64,000 nucleotides of DNA from Stercorarius parasiticus (Eukaryota > Chordata > Aves > Charadriiformes > Stercorariidae): positions 1,200,508-1,264,507 of the forward strand of contig VWZL01002834.1 in NCBI GenBank assembly GCA_013396915.1, written 5' to 3'. The position numbers and the translations under genes are program-made. The notes beneath the pieces were generated by a model. It was not told the origin of the DNA. It ran no database searches and saw only the letters and a list, made by a program, of their open reading frames with translations. Shown piece by piece: positions 35,640 to 48,480 of this stretch (positions are counted from its first letter, which is position 1; every line of letters starts with the position of its first letter).

Positions 35640-37600
35640 AGAAATATAGGAAGCACAGAGGACAGAAGATTTATTTTGCTGATTAGTGCAAAGCAGAAAG
35701 CCAAAGGAAAGAGGACGTTTTCAGCCAGTCACATGGAGATGGACCAGCAGCTATGAAACAGCAGACAGAAGACTCCTGCAGCACCAGAAAGTTTCGGGGA
35801 GTCTCAAAACTGAGAAACACATTCAGATTAAAAAGGGGAGATCACTGGGAAGTACTATCTGAAGTGCTGTACTAAAAGAAAAATGCATCTTGATACTTTC
35901 AGAAAAAGGGGAGAATCTTGTGGAGTTGGGAATAAATATGGCAAAGATGGATGATGGACCAAAAGCAAAGGAAGTGACGTAAACCCAGAAAACTATGAAC
36001 TAACTTAGAGAGGGTAACAACAAAGGTAAACTCTCAGTGGAAAAGGCAGAGCGCCTTTGATGAGATGCTGAAGAAAGTAATTCTGGGAGTTGATGGCATA
36101 TCAGCAGGGCCTAGTATAGCAAGCAGTGATCTGAACAGACTGATGCATGCAGATGCTACGCAATGGTATCTGTAAAGATCCCAGTGAGTGAGGAAGTTGA
36201 TTTTGATGATAATATCCCAAGAGGTATTATGAGGACGTCAGAAATATCTTGCCTGAGCCAAAATCTTGTTTTTCTTGGGAAGATTCAAAATGCAGAAAGA
36301 GAAAATTTCTATTCTGCTTTCTGAAGAAACAGACAGACACTGTAATAAATCCCTTGCCTGAGGCTAACCACAGACAACTCCAAGGTTGGCAAAAAGGTTT
36401 TCTGATGACTTCAGCAACTGGTGCCTGAAGATGAGCCTGATTTCAGAAAAGCACGGGGCCAGGATGTACTATGGCTTTCCAGGTAACTAACCCTGCTGAA
36501 AAGCAATTACAAAGAGGTGAAATCCCAGTCAACAGTGAGCTAATGAACAGCAACTACCGGCAGTGAGGGAGAGTCAACGTCACTCAACACCTGCCTCACC
36601 AATCTTGAGAGTGTGGAGTACGAAGTCGCAGGGCCCAAGTGTCCTGCAATACACGCACGCTGCATGGGGGCCCCTGACCTTCACTGACACACTGATCTAA
36701 ACATAAAGAATAAGAGCTTGTATCTTGTGGGGCAGCAAAATGCTTCCAAATAGACCATGAGAAATACAGACGGTATACAAATCAGATCGAATGATCTGAA
36801 GCTGGAATGAACTCTTATGGGACACAAAATGCTCAGGTTTTTCAAGATATGCACGTTTTCCACGGTTTTGATCATGATACATGTAACATCAACCCTGATT
36901 CTCAAAAGGCGGCCTTCGGCAAAAAATCTGCTACTCTTGGAAGCAATCTGCTTGTGGTAAATTCTTAACATGACCATGTTAAGAATGAGATAATTATAAA
37001 ATGTAACCATGTGAAAATGATTGGGACTCATGAGAGGATCCAGCTGTTTGATCAAGTCTGTCAGATCACAACTAACCCCTTGCAGCAGACTGTTGTTCTG
37101 TTGGACAGAGGGAAGCATATGAGGCAAACCGCAGCAAAAGGGCCAGCTGCCACCCAGAAGAGTTTAACTTACTAAGGCAGAGCACAACATGCAGTTACAG
37201 CTGCAGTGTGGCCCCTTCCTTCAGTGGACTTCTAAACAGAAAAATCACAATTACTGGAGACAAGCTCCTTACCCAGCCCGGAAGCTGTGGAATACCAAAA
37301 TGAAGTATCTTTCCATCTGATGCTAAATAATAAAACCACACAACCAAATCTCTCCAATCAGGATACGTGGAAGGTAAAATACCCATGGTGACCTTGATTG
37401 TATGAAGAAAATCTGAATAATTTCTTAATATGTGGAACTTAAGATACTGTAAGTAAGCAGTAGGTACACTACTTACAATACTCCTTTTCCTCCAGATTCT
37501 GAGCATAGATGGTGCTATTGAAAGCATCTGAAAGAAGACTGTTCTCTTTAATAATGACACACAAATATTAAGTTGGAAGAACAGACAAGTGAGCACGGAA
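35640..37600 (-). other. region with two adjacent long reading frames, unrecognised
   Basis: Two of the longer open frames of the window lie back to back on the minus strand: 37596-37195 (133 codons) and 37127-36681 (148 codons), in different frames. Both are rich in hydrophobic residues and lack any motif I know. Plus-strand frames in 36020-36330 also look protein-like over 50-60 codons, but with stops. There is no consistent splice pattern, and no start or poly(A) context that I can defend. It may be long-decayed coding or transposon sequence, or composition alone. Confidence 0.18.
36961..36986. repeat. 26-bp interrupted perfect palindrome
   Basis: ATTCTTAACATG, two bases (AC), then its exact reverse complement CATGTTAAGAAT. 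Arms of 12 bases with a 2-base centre. It lies inside the 36681-37127 reading frame. Confidence 0.97.
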
Positions 37601-40600
37601 GTGTAAACAGTGACTTCTGGAAAGAAAGGCCAAGTGCCAAGTGGCTAACATAATAAATACCAATTGGATTTTTCAGGAATAAATTACTTTTGTACTTCAA
37701 TTTTAGGTTTCAATTTATTTTGAGATGTATAGAGACTATAAAAGGTAAAGTGATTTATAGAATACGTACAGCTAGAATGTAGAGAAATAAGAACACATGA
37801 TGAGTCATGGAGGTATGCTTTAGAAAGACTGCTATAAAGTCATAGCTTTCACATTAGGAGCGTATTGTACAATCCAATTCAAAACTCACATTTAATACAA
37901 ACTTAAATTGACTATTTGTTCCAAAGGCAAAGTTAAAGAGGGAGGCACGGTTTGGTGAAGGGAGCTATTAGCTGCAATTGCCATTCAGCAGGCCAGAAAC
38001 ACAGGTCTGAGGAACAAGAATATGTAGGGATTTTAAAATATCCTTTCAGGAAAAGGAAGAACAGGATCACCAACTGACGAGAGAACAGCCAACTATTCTA
38101 GTGGCCTTCCTGTCACTATATAGTTAGGGAACTGAGCAAAAGAAATGCAAAGTTAACTGGGGCTCGGAAAGGGGAATTCCAGTATTTGATGTTTCTTAAC
38201 AGAAAACACTACTGGAAAGAGGGATAAATGTTATTTATACACAACTTACAAATTTTCTAAATGTTGCTGTACCTGTTGTGTTATGTCTTCTAGTAAAACT
38301 ACTACTTATAAGGAGTATTTTTATTCAAGACATAATTACATCAATAGATATAATACGATTCATTTTAGAGCCAAGCAGAATTACAGATTTCATTTTCATC
38401 TGGAAAAATATCTCTGATCATATCATGATCAGCATGAATTTGATCAACTTAATGAAATGAATCTCTCTTCAATACTCACTAGAATATACTGACCAAAAGG
38501 GCCAAAACATGTAAAACCTTCCATGGCATTCATTTCAGAAGTTTTGTATAAGTCATGTGGGACTTTGATGATAGCTACTGAAAAATCTTAGAACACATTT
38601 AAAATAAAACCATGCACCCAGGCAAAGCAGATCCATTCATCTGACAATTCTCTCCCCTCCACACAGATGCAAGAAATAAAAATCACAGTAACAGATTTGA
38701 GGTTAGACCACATCATACCACTCCAGTGTATCTCCTTTAAAGTTTCATCAGTTTTGACATAGTTCAATATCTTATTGAAGTAAGCTTTTTTAAAGCTGGA
38801 TTTAAAATGAGTACGAGTCTCTCATCAGTTCAGAGAATCCTGAGAGTACAGCTCTGTAATAGTGTCTGCTCTGTCACGGGCACACAAGTGTTTTCTAAAC
38901 CCAACCCCCAATCTTAAGAGGTTTTTTTTATACCCCACTTTGTTTCTTAAATTATTGCTTTCCCAAGTATTGCTTTTCATTTTATAAAACCATAAGGCAT
39001 TTTATATATGACAGTTTATAAATATTTTCTCAGGTTTGCTGTTTCTTCTGTAACTTTTTCCCCATGGTATAAGAAAGCTACCAGTTAAAAATTGTCAACC
39101 AGAATCAGACATACTAGCTTAGAAGAAACAAACATTAAGAACTGATTTGCTATCTTGAATTAAGGAAAGATTCCGTTTTATTAAAACATTGTCTCATTGT
39201 GTTGTAGATGACTGATTACTGACAACCCCTCTAAGTTCCTGTTATTTTTGTAAACATGGAATTCAACTGGAGGTAACATGAGCTGCTCAATACTTTGCTT
39301 CTATTGTATGAGAACATTGGCTCAATAAATTATTGGGAATGAAAATTACAGATAAGAGAAAATTACTGAAATAACTGTTATGAAAGAAATCTCAGACCAT
39401 TAATGTGATATAAAGAAAAATAGACCAAGAACCTGGGGTAGCAATGGAGATCTGTGCATGCATGTTGTATGTATGAAGTAGGTAACGTCCAGGAAAGAAT
39501 CCCCAGGACCAATTATAAGGGTATTGTGCAGCTGTTCTGAACTATTTGATTCAAGAATTATACAATTAATTTTAGATTTTTTGTTTTGGCTTGTTTTAGA
39601 GGTGAGAGGACTACTTATTTCATTTCAGTAGAGAAAAGCCAGAGTAAAAATGAAATAGCCTCTAGAAAGCAAGATCAGTACCAAACTATAAAGGAAAGAA
39701 CAATATGCTAAATGCTATGGCCATGCCCTAAATTTAACAGCAAGCTAGGATTAAGTATTCCCAGGTCACTCATAACATATCCAAAACTGCTGTCAAAATT
39801 ATTGACAGTCATGAGATGATGGCAGAGGCCTTCAAATAAAGGCAAAGGATGATACTAGAGGCCCAGGGATATAATCACCAATAGTTAGCTACTGTCAGGA
39901 AAGGAACGTGACCACGGAACTGGCTTATGGATAATAAAGTGAACAAAGTCCACATATACACATATAAAGAATTGTGCATAAGGTGAAACTGGGAACCCAC
40001 AAAGAAAGAAAAAGAAAATGATCCTCATTACTTAACTTAGTGGACCCAGGAGCTGGGGGCTGCAGATGGCTCATGCAACACCCACCGCCTTCTAAAGGAA
40101 GGTGAGCACCCAGTTGTGGGATCCACGGGGACCGTGGAAGGCCAAGCATAACACACTGGAGAGAAGAGGGCGGGTACTAAGGAGCATGCAACAGTTGCAA
40201 CTGTTTAATTATTTGGACATTTTCCTGAAATTGCATTATTTTATTTTCTTTTTCAATAATAAGTAGATCTGGATTAGTAATTATTCTTTTATTACCTAAC
40301 AATAAATTCTTTGCTATTGATACATAAGGTATGTTCCCTATTTGCCCATAGCAAAAGTTGTATGCAACAGTGTGCAGGAAGCTTTTGAATATAGTGTACC
40401 AAATAGACAAACTCAATCATTCCATTCAGCCTGCGATTTTGCCTCCAATGACCATTTGTGTTCACTGGACTGTCATAGAGTGTGATTCCAGAATGCTTGT
40501 AATGTTATCTCACATCACTCTCCAGATACGCATTGTTTCAAGATACTATTATAGTACGCTAAAAGCTATCAATCATAATTGTCATTTTTATCACAGGAAG

Positions 40601-43600
40601 GAATGTTTCTCTTATGTTAAATTTTGTACCTTAACAGTTCCTATTAGCTGAGCCTAGATCAATTTTTAAACAAATTCTATACTGTATCAGTAAAAATGCA
40701 CCTTTAACAATTTATCTGTGTTTTTATTAATGTCTGTTAGACACAAAACCCTCCCCCACCTTCTAAAAAAGCCTTTAGCTAGCCTTTAAACCTTAACTAC
40801 AAGGCTAGTTTGTAAAAACTGGAGACTAATTTAAATGATTTATTAAGGAAAAATCATGTAAAAAACCCCCAACCTTTTAGCTTTTGTAATATGCAAATTT
40901 ATGTACTCAAAATTTGTACTAATTGAACAAAAATAATATTACAGAGTAATAGCACTACAGTGTTCCTCTTTTTTCCCTGCAAAAATGTGTCCCTTCAAAA
41001 GAGAAGAAATAAAATGAGTTAAAACTTACATTAAGAAAAAGTTGTGGCTCATTGTCTGAAGTCAATGTATTAGTCCATACATAACTTGAAATATTTCATT
41101 CTCTTATTTTAGTTTCTGACACGCTCTCACTAAAACATCAGCTAAATTATCTTATATCCTCTCTGATTTCGTATTTCTCAGATTAAGTGAACCTGAGACA
41201 CCCTGGATATAAAAGTGGCTTTTTGGAATTCAGAAGAAAAGAAAATACTGGTGACTTTAAATATAATTCAGAAAACCATCTGCCTAGACAATAATTAAAA
41301 GTTAAAGCAGTGATTTACAATGGCTATCAGAGGAGATTTGTTTAAAATAAATCTTTGTAAAATCAATATACAAAGCAGGCCCTTAGAAGCAATAACTTGG
41401 GCTGGCAATATAAACAAACCCTCAAGGCTATCACAGGCATTAATTCAGAGCCAAATTCCACCATCCTTATTCCCCCTAGTTTTTACCCTTCCTCACAGAT
41501 CCCACTGAAATGCCCAAGTCTTAAAAACATAAAGGTGTCTCCCTCACTCTGGGGACCAGGCTGAACCGACACTTAAAACTTGCCAACCCTGCAACAATTT
41601 CAGTGCAACTCAGTAATTACAATAGGTAAGAGGTTACACTAAGGAATATTTGAAGACTTAAGAAATGCAATCAAAATATTTTTAAAGCTCTGACGAATAT
41701 TTGTTTCTGAAAAGCTATCAGTTCTATGACGCCATCACTTTTCTAAGCTCCTTCCAGTTCCTGCTCATCTACATTGTATTTGATAACTTTCACAATTTTC
41801 TGCATACTTGATATTCTTTGCTTAACGAACCTTTACTTCACAGTTCATTTGTCTATGTAGAAAAATACATCACTGCAGTTGGTACTGGCTTATCCCCTGA
41901 ATAAATGACCATTTCTTCTCATCAGAATGGTTCTTCTAATTCCAGAGCCAGTCAATGCCATTTTGTTATCGGTCATATTGCTGCGGATCCCATTCAAAAA
42001 ACAGAAAGAAGAAAATCTGTCTCAGCCCTTACACAATTATGACATGTCAGGGAGAACAAGGAAGTATAATCCCTAAAAATGAACTTTCCATTCTGCTATT
42101 CTACTAAAAATGAAGCCAAAAGCAAACAGAAACAAACCTTTTGAGTAATAAGGAGCTTCAGATACTCATTAACTCATTTCTAACTAAGTGAAGTTAATTC
42201 ACAAAGAGGAAGGAAGCAACAATTTCTCCAAACGACTGTTGCCTTTCTTTTTCCCTAGAGCTCTTGGAGACACAAAAACATGAGACTACTGGTGGAAAAC
42301 ACCATGATTCACACTCAGTGAGCAGAAATTCCAAATAGCCTCTAAGTATACTTTTCAGAGTAAATCAGTCTTCAGGCAAAGAATAGTATAATTTTCAAAA
42401 CCTGATAGATTTGGCATCATAGGCAAAAATGGTTATCTCATGTCACACCTGAATATATCTAATCTTCATTTAAGCTTTCAAAGATACTCTTTTCAGTATG
42501 GAACCAACTGTGCCGCTTAAAGTCATGTGTGTAGGGTTTCTTGAAAATTTAGCAGGTCTTTGTCAGTCATCTCTTTAGTTCTCAGCCAAGAGTAATTCCA
42601 TTAGCAGGGAACTGCACCCAATAATCTACCAAAACGACAACATTTTAACTTTAAAAAACAGTGTAGATACAAGTTGGAAAAACTGGAGGCATACAGGAAA
42701 CCAAGGAGGATTGCTACTCATTCTAGGACTGGGGTCATCTTTCTGTGATGGAAGAACCTCCAATGATGTGGCCGAAGATAGTCCTCTATAGAGCACTAAA
42801 CAGAGATATTTCCAGCACATACAACCTGAACAGTATTTTCCAGAATGAGGAGCAATTATTGCACTATTTTTTATCTTACATGCTCAGCTTCTTTCAGTCA
42901 TGAAAGATTAAGCTTGACCGTGACATGTACAAGTCCCAAGTGCATTTTCATTGCTCCTTACAAGCATAAAGGTCACAAAGGAGAATTAAATGTGGGTAAT
43001 TGTTAGAACATATACATGACACTGCTGGACTACATATATATAGGATGGTATACATTTATTAAAAGGTAAGTGTAAGGAATTCTGAATTGATGACTACAAG
43101 GTTAGACATAGTGGTTTTTTGATAAAATATCTGTTCAAGATACGTCAAAAACTACAGACAGGGTACAGATTCCATGAACAGCTGCACAGCTTATGTTAGG
43201 ACATAATGATAAATATGTGAGAACATTAATATAATATTAAGCTGATACAACTTGACTTCCTGATGTTCAACACAGTATTTTTAGTCTAAGAAATACCTTT
43301 GTTTAGCTACTGAAGCAGCAGAGCCTCAGTTGTGACTCAAGCACACCAATTTTAGCAGTATTAGGTTGTGGAACTTTTAGCTTTGGATCTTTAATTAAAG
43401 TCATAAGTAACAATTTAAACTGTAACAGTGAGAAGCTCTTAGCACTGCAATATTTAACCTATCAATTCTCTGGTACTTGCAAATGTTCATCAAGGCACTG
43501 GCAGCAGCGTGCCTCCATGAAACACACAAACAGTTTTCTTTTTCATCCAATACCCTTATGCAACTGAAGAAAACCTCCCACAACTTGTAAAGATTATACT

Positions 43601-46479
43601 GTTACATGGCCAGCAAAGCACTGATCCAAACCTTTAGACAGCAGTAAGGAAAGTTGTAATTTTATAATCAGAGGTCTCAAAATGAGAAGAAAGTAGCCCT
43701 CTCAATACAGAAGGGCTGCAGTTGTGAAATGGAACGAATGAGGCTCACCCCACTGCTGCATTTATGGCATATTTGAACCATCACTAGGAATGATTACAAA
43801 GCCAGGGGTTTTCCCCCCTGAAATAAGAAAAAATAAGAAAAAAAGAAGTGCCTAAGAAGGCAGCACTTCTGTAACAGACATTATTAGGATTAGCTCACTG
43901 CTGAAAATGAGGCATTTTGAGCTTGATTGCTGATCTCAGCTGCTAGTTACCCTGTGCTGGTTACAGCCTCCCACCTGGCCCACTGCTTGCTGAATTGCAG
44001 GAGAGCTGCCAATCCCTGCCTGGTGCTTAACAAGCCCTCATCAAGGCAAATCAGGACACTTAACACAACCTTTACCACAGTAGCAGAAATAAAAGTTTCT
44101 TTACATTCAACTATTCCTCCAATCCTGTTTGGCTGCAGTCTTGCTTTGAGCATCACAAGCATGTTCAGTGCAAATTCTTTGGTTTTTTGGTACTCAAAGG
44201 GGAGGTATCATTATTGATTCCCAAGGCAACTTTTAGCCAAACTGTTCCAAACATCACAAAAATGCTGCATTCATTAAACTTTGATCCTTGTCTTGACTGA
44301 ATTCACTAGGTATATCAGTCAGGTGAATATTTTGAAGTACTAGGAATTTACAGATACTGTGTGAATATTTCATCATCTTTTTAAACTTGCCAATACTGAC
44401 AGTTTTGGGGATGTTGAGAAGAAAGCAATGTATGAAGATATGGATGACACATTTTAGTAATTGAATAAGTTAATTACCAATTTAATTTTCTCTTCCTACA
44501 GTGGAAGCACTTTAGCCAAGACTTACGCAGCATATAGACTCATTTATTTTATTTTTTTCCCCTGCATCATGTTATTATTTCCTACCTGAATTTGTCAGTT
44601 AACTGTCTACCATCCAGTTAAGAATCACAATCTCCTTCTCCTAGAATTATACTCAGAACCAGGTATTGCATCTTGCTGCGAGTTGCCCCTCTTCAAGGTA
44701 TTGCTCATTTGTCAACGTGTGGAGCCCTCCTGCTGCCAGTTCTTTTGGGCTGGAATCAGTGCCTTCATTCCCTTAAAACTTTGTTCAAGGGCCTGGGAGC
44801 TGCTGAAGAAACAGGCTACCTCCCCTAAATGATGTCAAACTACCCAGAATTTCTTTCCGTGAACCTCCACTCAGGCCTTCCTCCTGTTACTAATCTTATT
44901 CTCCCTGAAGGGCAAACTTCCCTGCTTTCAAAAGCCCTTCTTTTCCATCACGTAGCTCTATCATATGATCCCTGAACTTTCATTGCCCCCAAGAGCAGAA
45001 GTAGCTACGGCAGACAGAGGTGAGTCCGATCAGCCAATTCCCTTAAAGCTTCCGTGCAGGCACACCTAAAATGCTTTACTGGTATTTCTATAGGAAACAT
45101 TTGTTCTACTTCTATGCAAAATCTGAGGAGGCTGATACCGGACCTATCACTGACAGAAACTACAGCTGAAATACTGTATTTGAATCCCATATGAGGACAG
45201 GATTCCTCACGTATCTTAACCATCAATGACAGTTCTAATCAGTGGCTTTTAGCAACTCCTGCTGCATTTCTCCCTCACGTTCCAGAGAGACCCTTGGGAG
45301 TAAGAAATACGCAGTTGGAAGGGGATGCTGGGGCAGTCACTCCTTCCATTCGCTCACAGGAATTGCACAGAGGAAAAAATTAAAATAAATTCAGTCTGAC
45401 ACTTTCTTCGGTTTTCCACTTTACCATGCCATGGGATTTATCTGCAAGTCACAGAGGGCATGTTTTAGAGAAGGAGTCCTAGCAATGCACTTCCACTACT
45501 GGTTACACTGTCCAAGAACTAAAGTAATATACTGATCACAAGGGGTTTTTTTTATGCTTGGATGTGACTTTTTTTTTTTTTTAATATTGAATAAAGCAAC
45601 CTTCTGGCTCACCATACCCCAAGCTCCACTTCCAAACCCAGTAACTTTTGGGAAAGGCAATGAAATAAGTTTTCCTCACCCCAGAAGAGCCTTGTATTTA
45701 TCCTTATTATCTACCACAACAGCAACAGTCCAAGAACATTCAGAGTTGCAGGTGATTTTGCATATGCAACACCATATAACACCAAGAACCACAGCCCACC
45801 TCTCTTTTACTGACAGTTTTTAGCCCTTCCCCCCGACTGTCAGAACAATAATTTAGAATAACATAATTCACAATAAACAAAATTACTGAAGAAAGTAAAG
45901 AAAAAATTCACATTGTGCTGAAAGAACTGATAAGAAAAAGAGGAGCTATTAAATACACATTTCCTTACTAGAATACACATGACTGAACCTAACAGAATAT
46001 TTCACTTTGAAGTTTGTTTTTTTTTTAAGGGAAGTAGTCTAAAATCTATGCAAGCCTAGAGAGAAAGAAAAAACCAAACAACTGAACATCCAGCATATAG
46101 AAAGTTTCTGAAATTATATCCCTGACTGACAGAGCTGTGAAAGGAAACAGCCATAAATGTAGCACAATTTCTGTTGAACAGTGGCAGAATATACTTTGTG
46201 CTTACCGGTAACAAAATTTTTTTTCATTTGCACTCATTTAGGGTCAGATTGACATATCCCTACTCAAAATGAAATTGATGTTATTCTTAAAAGCAGTAGT
46301 GTGGGAGTCAAGGTATCTTTTTTTATCAACCTGGTAACTGGTTTTAATTCTTAAAGCCCAAAATGTGTTAGGAACCTTTAATATCAGAGGGCAATGCTGA
46401 GTCCTTTCACCAGCTTGACATATTCCAGAGAAAGAGTTTGGGTAAATTCCTCAGCTGACACATGTACAATGAAACACAT
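37601..46479. other. AT-rich non-coding DNA
   Basis: Nearly 9 kb in which I recognise no gene. A hairpin-capable 8-base inverted repeat occurs at 38414-38432. The stretch 43927-44170 has balanced composition and two opposed open frames without recognisable protein. A donor-like GAG then GTGAGTCC occurs on the plus strand at 45019 without a convincing acceptor. A T-run lies at 45569-45582. Confidence 0.5.
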
Positions 46480-46605
46480 GGATTTACAACAAAGGAGAAT
46501 TTGATCCAGAGCCAGTTAAATGACTTGCCTACAGATATAAAATGAGTCATCGGTGGAGAAAATACAGATCTCAACAACTCCCTGGCTCAGCCCACTTTGT
46601 CCACA
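46480..46605 (+). repeat. possible ancient MIR/L2/L3-like repeat
   Basis: GTTAAATGACTTGCC, then a stretch resembling the 'aaggtcacacagtgagtcagtgg' phrase (here AAAATGAGTCATCGGTGGAG), then CAGATCTCAACAACTCCCTGG follow the order of the conserved core of MIR/L2-type repeats. Such elements predate birds and are always heavily mutated there. The assignment rests on phrase order only. Confidence 0.42.
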
Positions 46606-48019
46606 ATGAAGTTTTTGGGTGGTTTTTTGCTGGCAGAGGTTTGGGTTCAGCAGAGCCACATTTTTCTTCTATCTGTAGCCATTGTTTCATTCCTTATGGT
46701 CCTAAGTGAGAAAGTGGTGTGCATCCCCCTAAATGGTAGAATGTCATATCTATGTTTTTAAAGTTGCTTTTAGCTTCAGTCAAAGGTATTCAATATTTGT
46801 TAACGTTTAAGAGCAGAAAAATAGCTGAAAAGCCAGAGTCTATAGTTTGAGACAACTGCAAAGACTAATGCGAAAAGTGAGGAGGGATAGAGCCAGCTGC
46901 CACAAGTGTTAGTTCACCCTGCTATGTTAGGGTAATTATCCAAGAGAAGGTGTTTATCTGCAATCAGAGATTACCATGGCATTATTTCATGGTAAACAGA
47001 TTCTGCTGATGAACAGACTGAGCTCTGGAATTTGTATCTTACAGGCAGTGTAAAACATTTTCACGATAAAGCAAAACATTCTCAAAATATCTGATAAAAG
47101 AGGAATTGGAGGGGTTAGGGGATACTTTCTGGATATTTACAATTAGGAAAGAGTTTGACATTTTATTATTAGATGAAAATTTTGTTGTAGATTTGTACCT
47201 CTTGCTTTTGGCAGAAGTTGTGCATAACATATGACCTACTAGTACTACTACTTTTTATTGTTACAATAAAACATAAAAAAAAAGATTTCTATTTAATTTT
47301 TTATTTAAAAAAAAAATCAATAGTGATAGCTGCTTTGTATTCCTGGTTGAACTTTTCTACATCACAATACCTCCTGTTGTAATGAAACACTCTGGCATTT
47401 TGAACAAGTACAGATGATAAGTACTCAGTATGCTAATTAGAGGAGCAGATGTTTTCAATAAATTTATGTTAGCCTGAAATAATTTTTCTACAGATACGTG
47501 CATGCACTTTGCTGTTTGGCCAATCCATAAGAGTTTGATTTCAATAGGATTTTTCCCTGACTAATGAGTTAGGGTCCTCAGGATTCACTTTGTGATTTTT
47601 TTATTTTAAAGTGAAAAAGAAGACTTCTCTCCTAAATAAAATATGGTTGGTCTAATGCTTCCTGTTAGAAACTTTGTATATAGCTTTTTATTACCGCAAG
47701 TACATCCCACACCTGAATTTAATGGAAGGTCTAAAAAAAAGTTTCACTCAGTGTGAATTAGAAAATGAAGACAAAATATTTTTTTCTTGTTAAAAATAAT
47801 ATAATTGCTGCAATTACGTGACACTCAGATATCACTGTAATCCAAAAGAAAAGCTTGAAACACATCAGCCAGATACTCGGGTTGCTCAGATCTGAGAGAT
47901 GCTTTTAATCAAGTTGCAAGCTTTTTGTTTGTAGAAATTTGTTATCTGAACTCCCTACAGATTCCATCTGCTGTGAACATGCTCCAGCATCAAGCTACAA
48001 GACCTGATGCGGAATGTTT
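46606..48019. other. non-coding DNA
   Basis: No gene recognised. Parts of 46920-47040 and 47440-47600 are free of repeats and rich in homeobox-type TAATTA/CTAATTAG words, as conserved enhancers often are, but this cannot be judged from one sequence. Confidence 0.45.
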
Positions 48020-48480
48020 CCTCACATCAGGACCAGCACCACACACGACCTGAGAGGCTGAGACTGTGTGAGCTGGGGTGAAGGGGCCCAGGTGCAGAGA
48101 GAGGAGGCAGAGCCAGCTGGATGCTTCCCGCTGGGGCAGAGAAAACCAGGCTCTGCTGCTCTGAAGACAGAAACCAGGGCCACAGAGAGGGGCAGAAGGA
48201 GCAGAAGAGGAACTTAGCCCTGGAAAAGATCCTGCTGCTGGCGATCAGATGGGGCGAGTGAAGTAGTGACTGCTGCGGGAGAGAGCCAGCTTGCTTCCTC
48301 GCTCCAGTCCTCATTCCCCCATCAACTACAGGAGTTGCCATCCTGGCTTCAAAAACTTCTGCAGTGGCAAAGCCATCATCAGGAGGATTACTGAATTGCT
48401 GCTTCTAGGAGTCTACTGTCAGAGGGGCTCGGTTGTTTTCAGCTCGAGTCAGCCCTAAGAGGAAGTGTGGCTCCAGCCTT
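48020..48480. other. GC-rich, CpG-poor patch
   Basis: About 460 bases stand out from the AT-rich surroundings by high G+C and purine-rich words such as GAGAGAGGAGGCAGAGCCAG. Only a few CpG pairs are present, so it is not a CpG island. A 104-codon minus-strand frame (48341-48027) lacks domains and looks compositional. It could be an exon of a non-coding transcript or an unrecognised repeat. Confidence 0.5.

Noticed and set aside
38414..38432. 8-base inverted repeat with 3-base centre
   Set aside because: Within chance expectation and no further context.
48027..48341. 104-codon minus-strand frame as a gene
   Set aside because: Low-complexity Ser/Pro/Leu-rich product of a GC-rich patch with no conserved motif.
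48020..48480. CpG island or promoter
   Set aside because: G+C is high but CpG pairs are few, well below the number expected from base composition.
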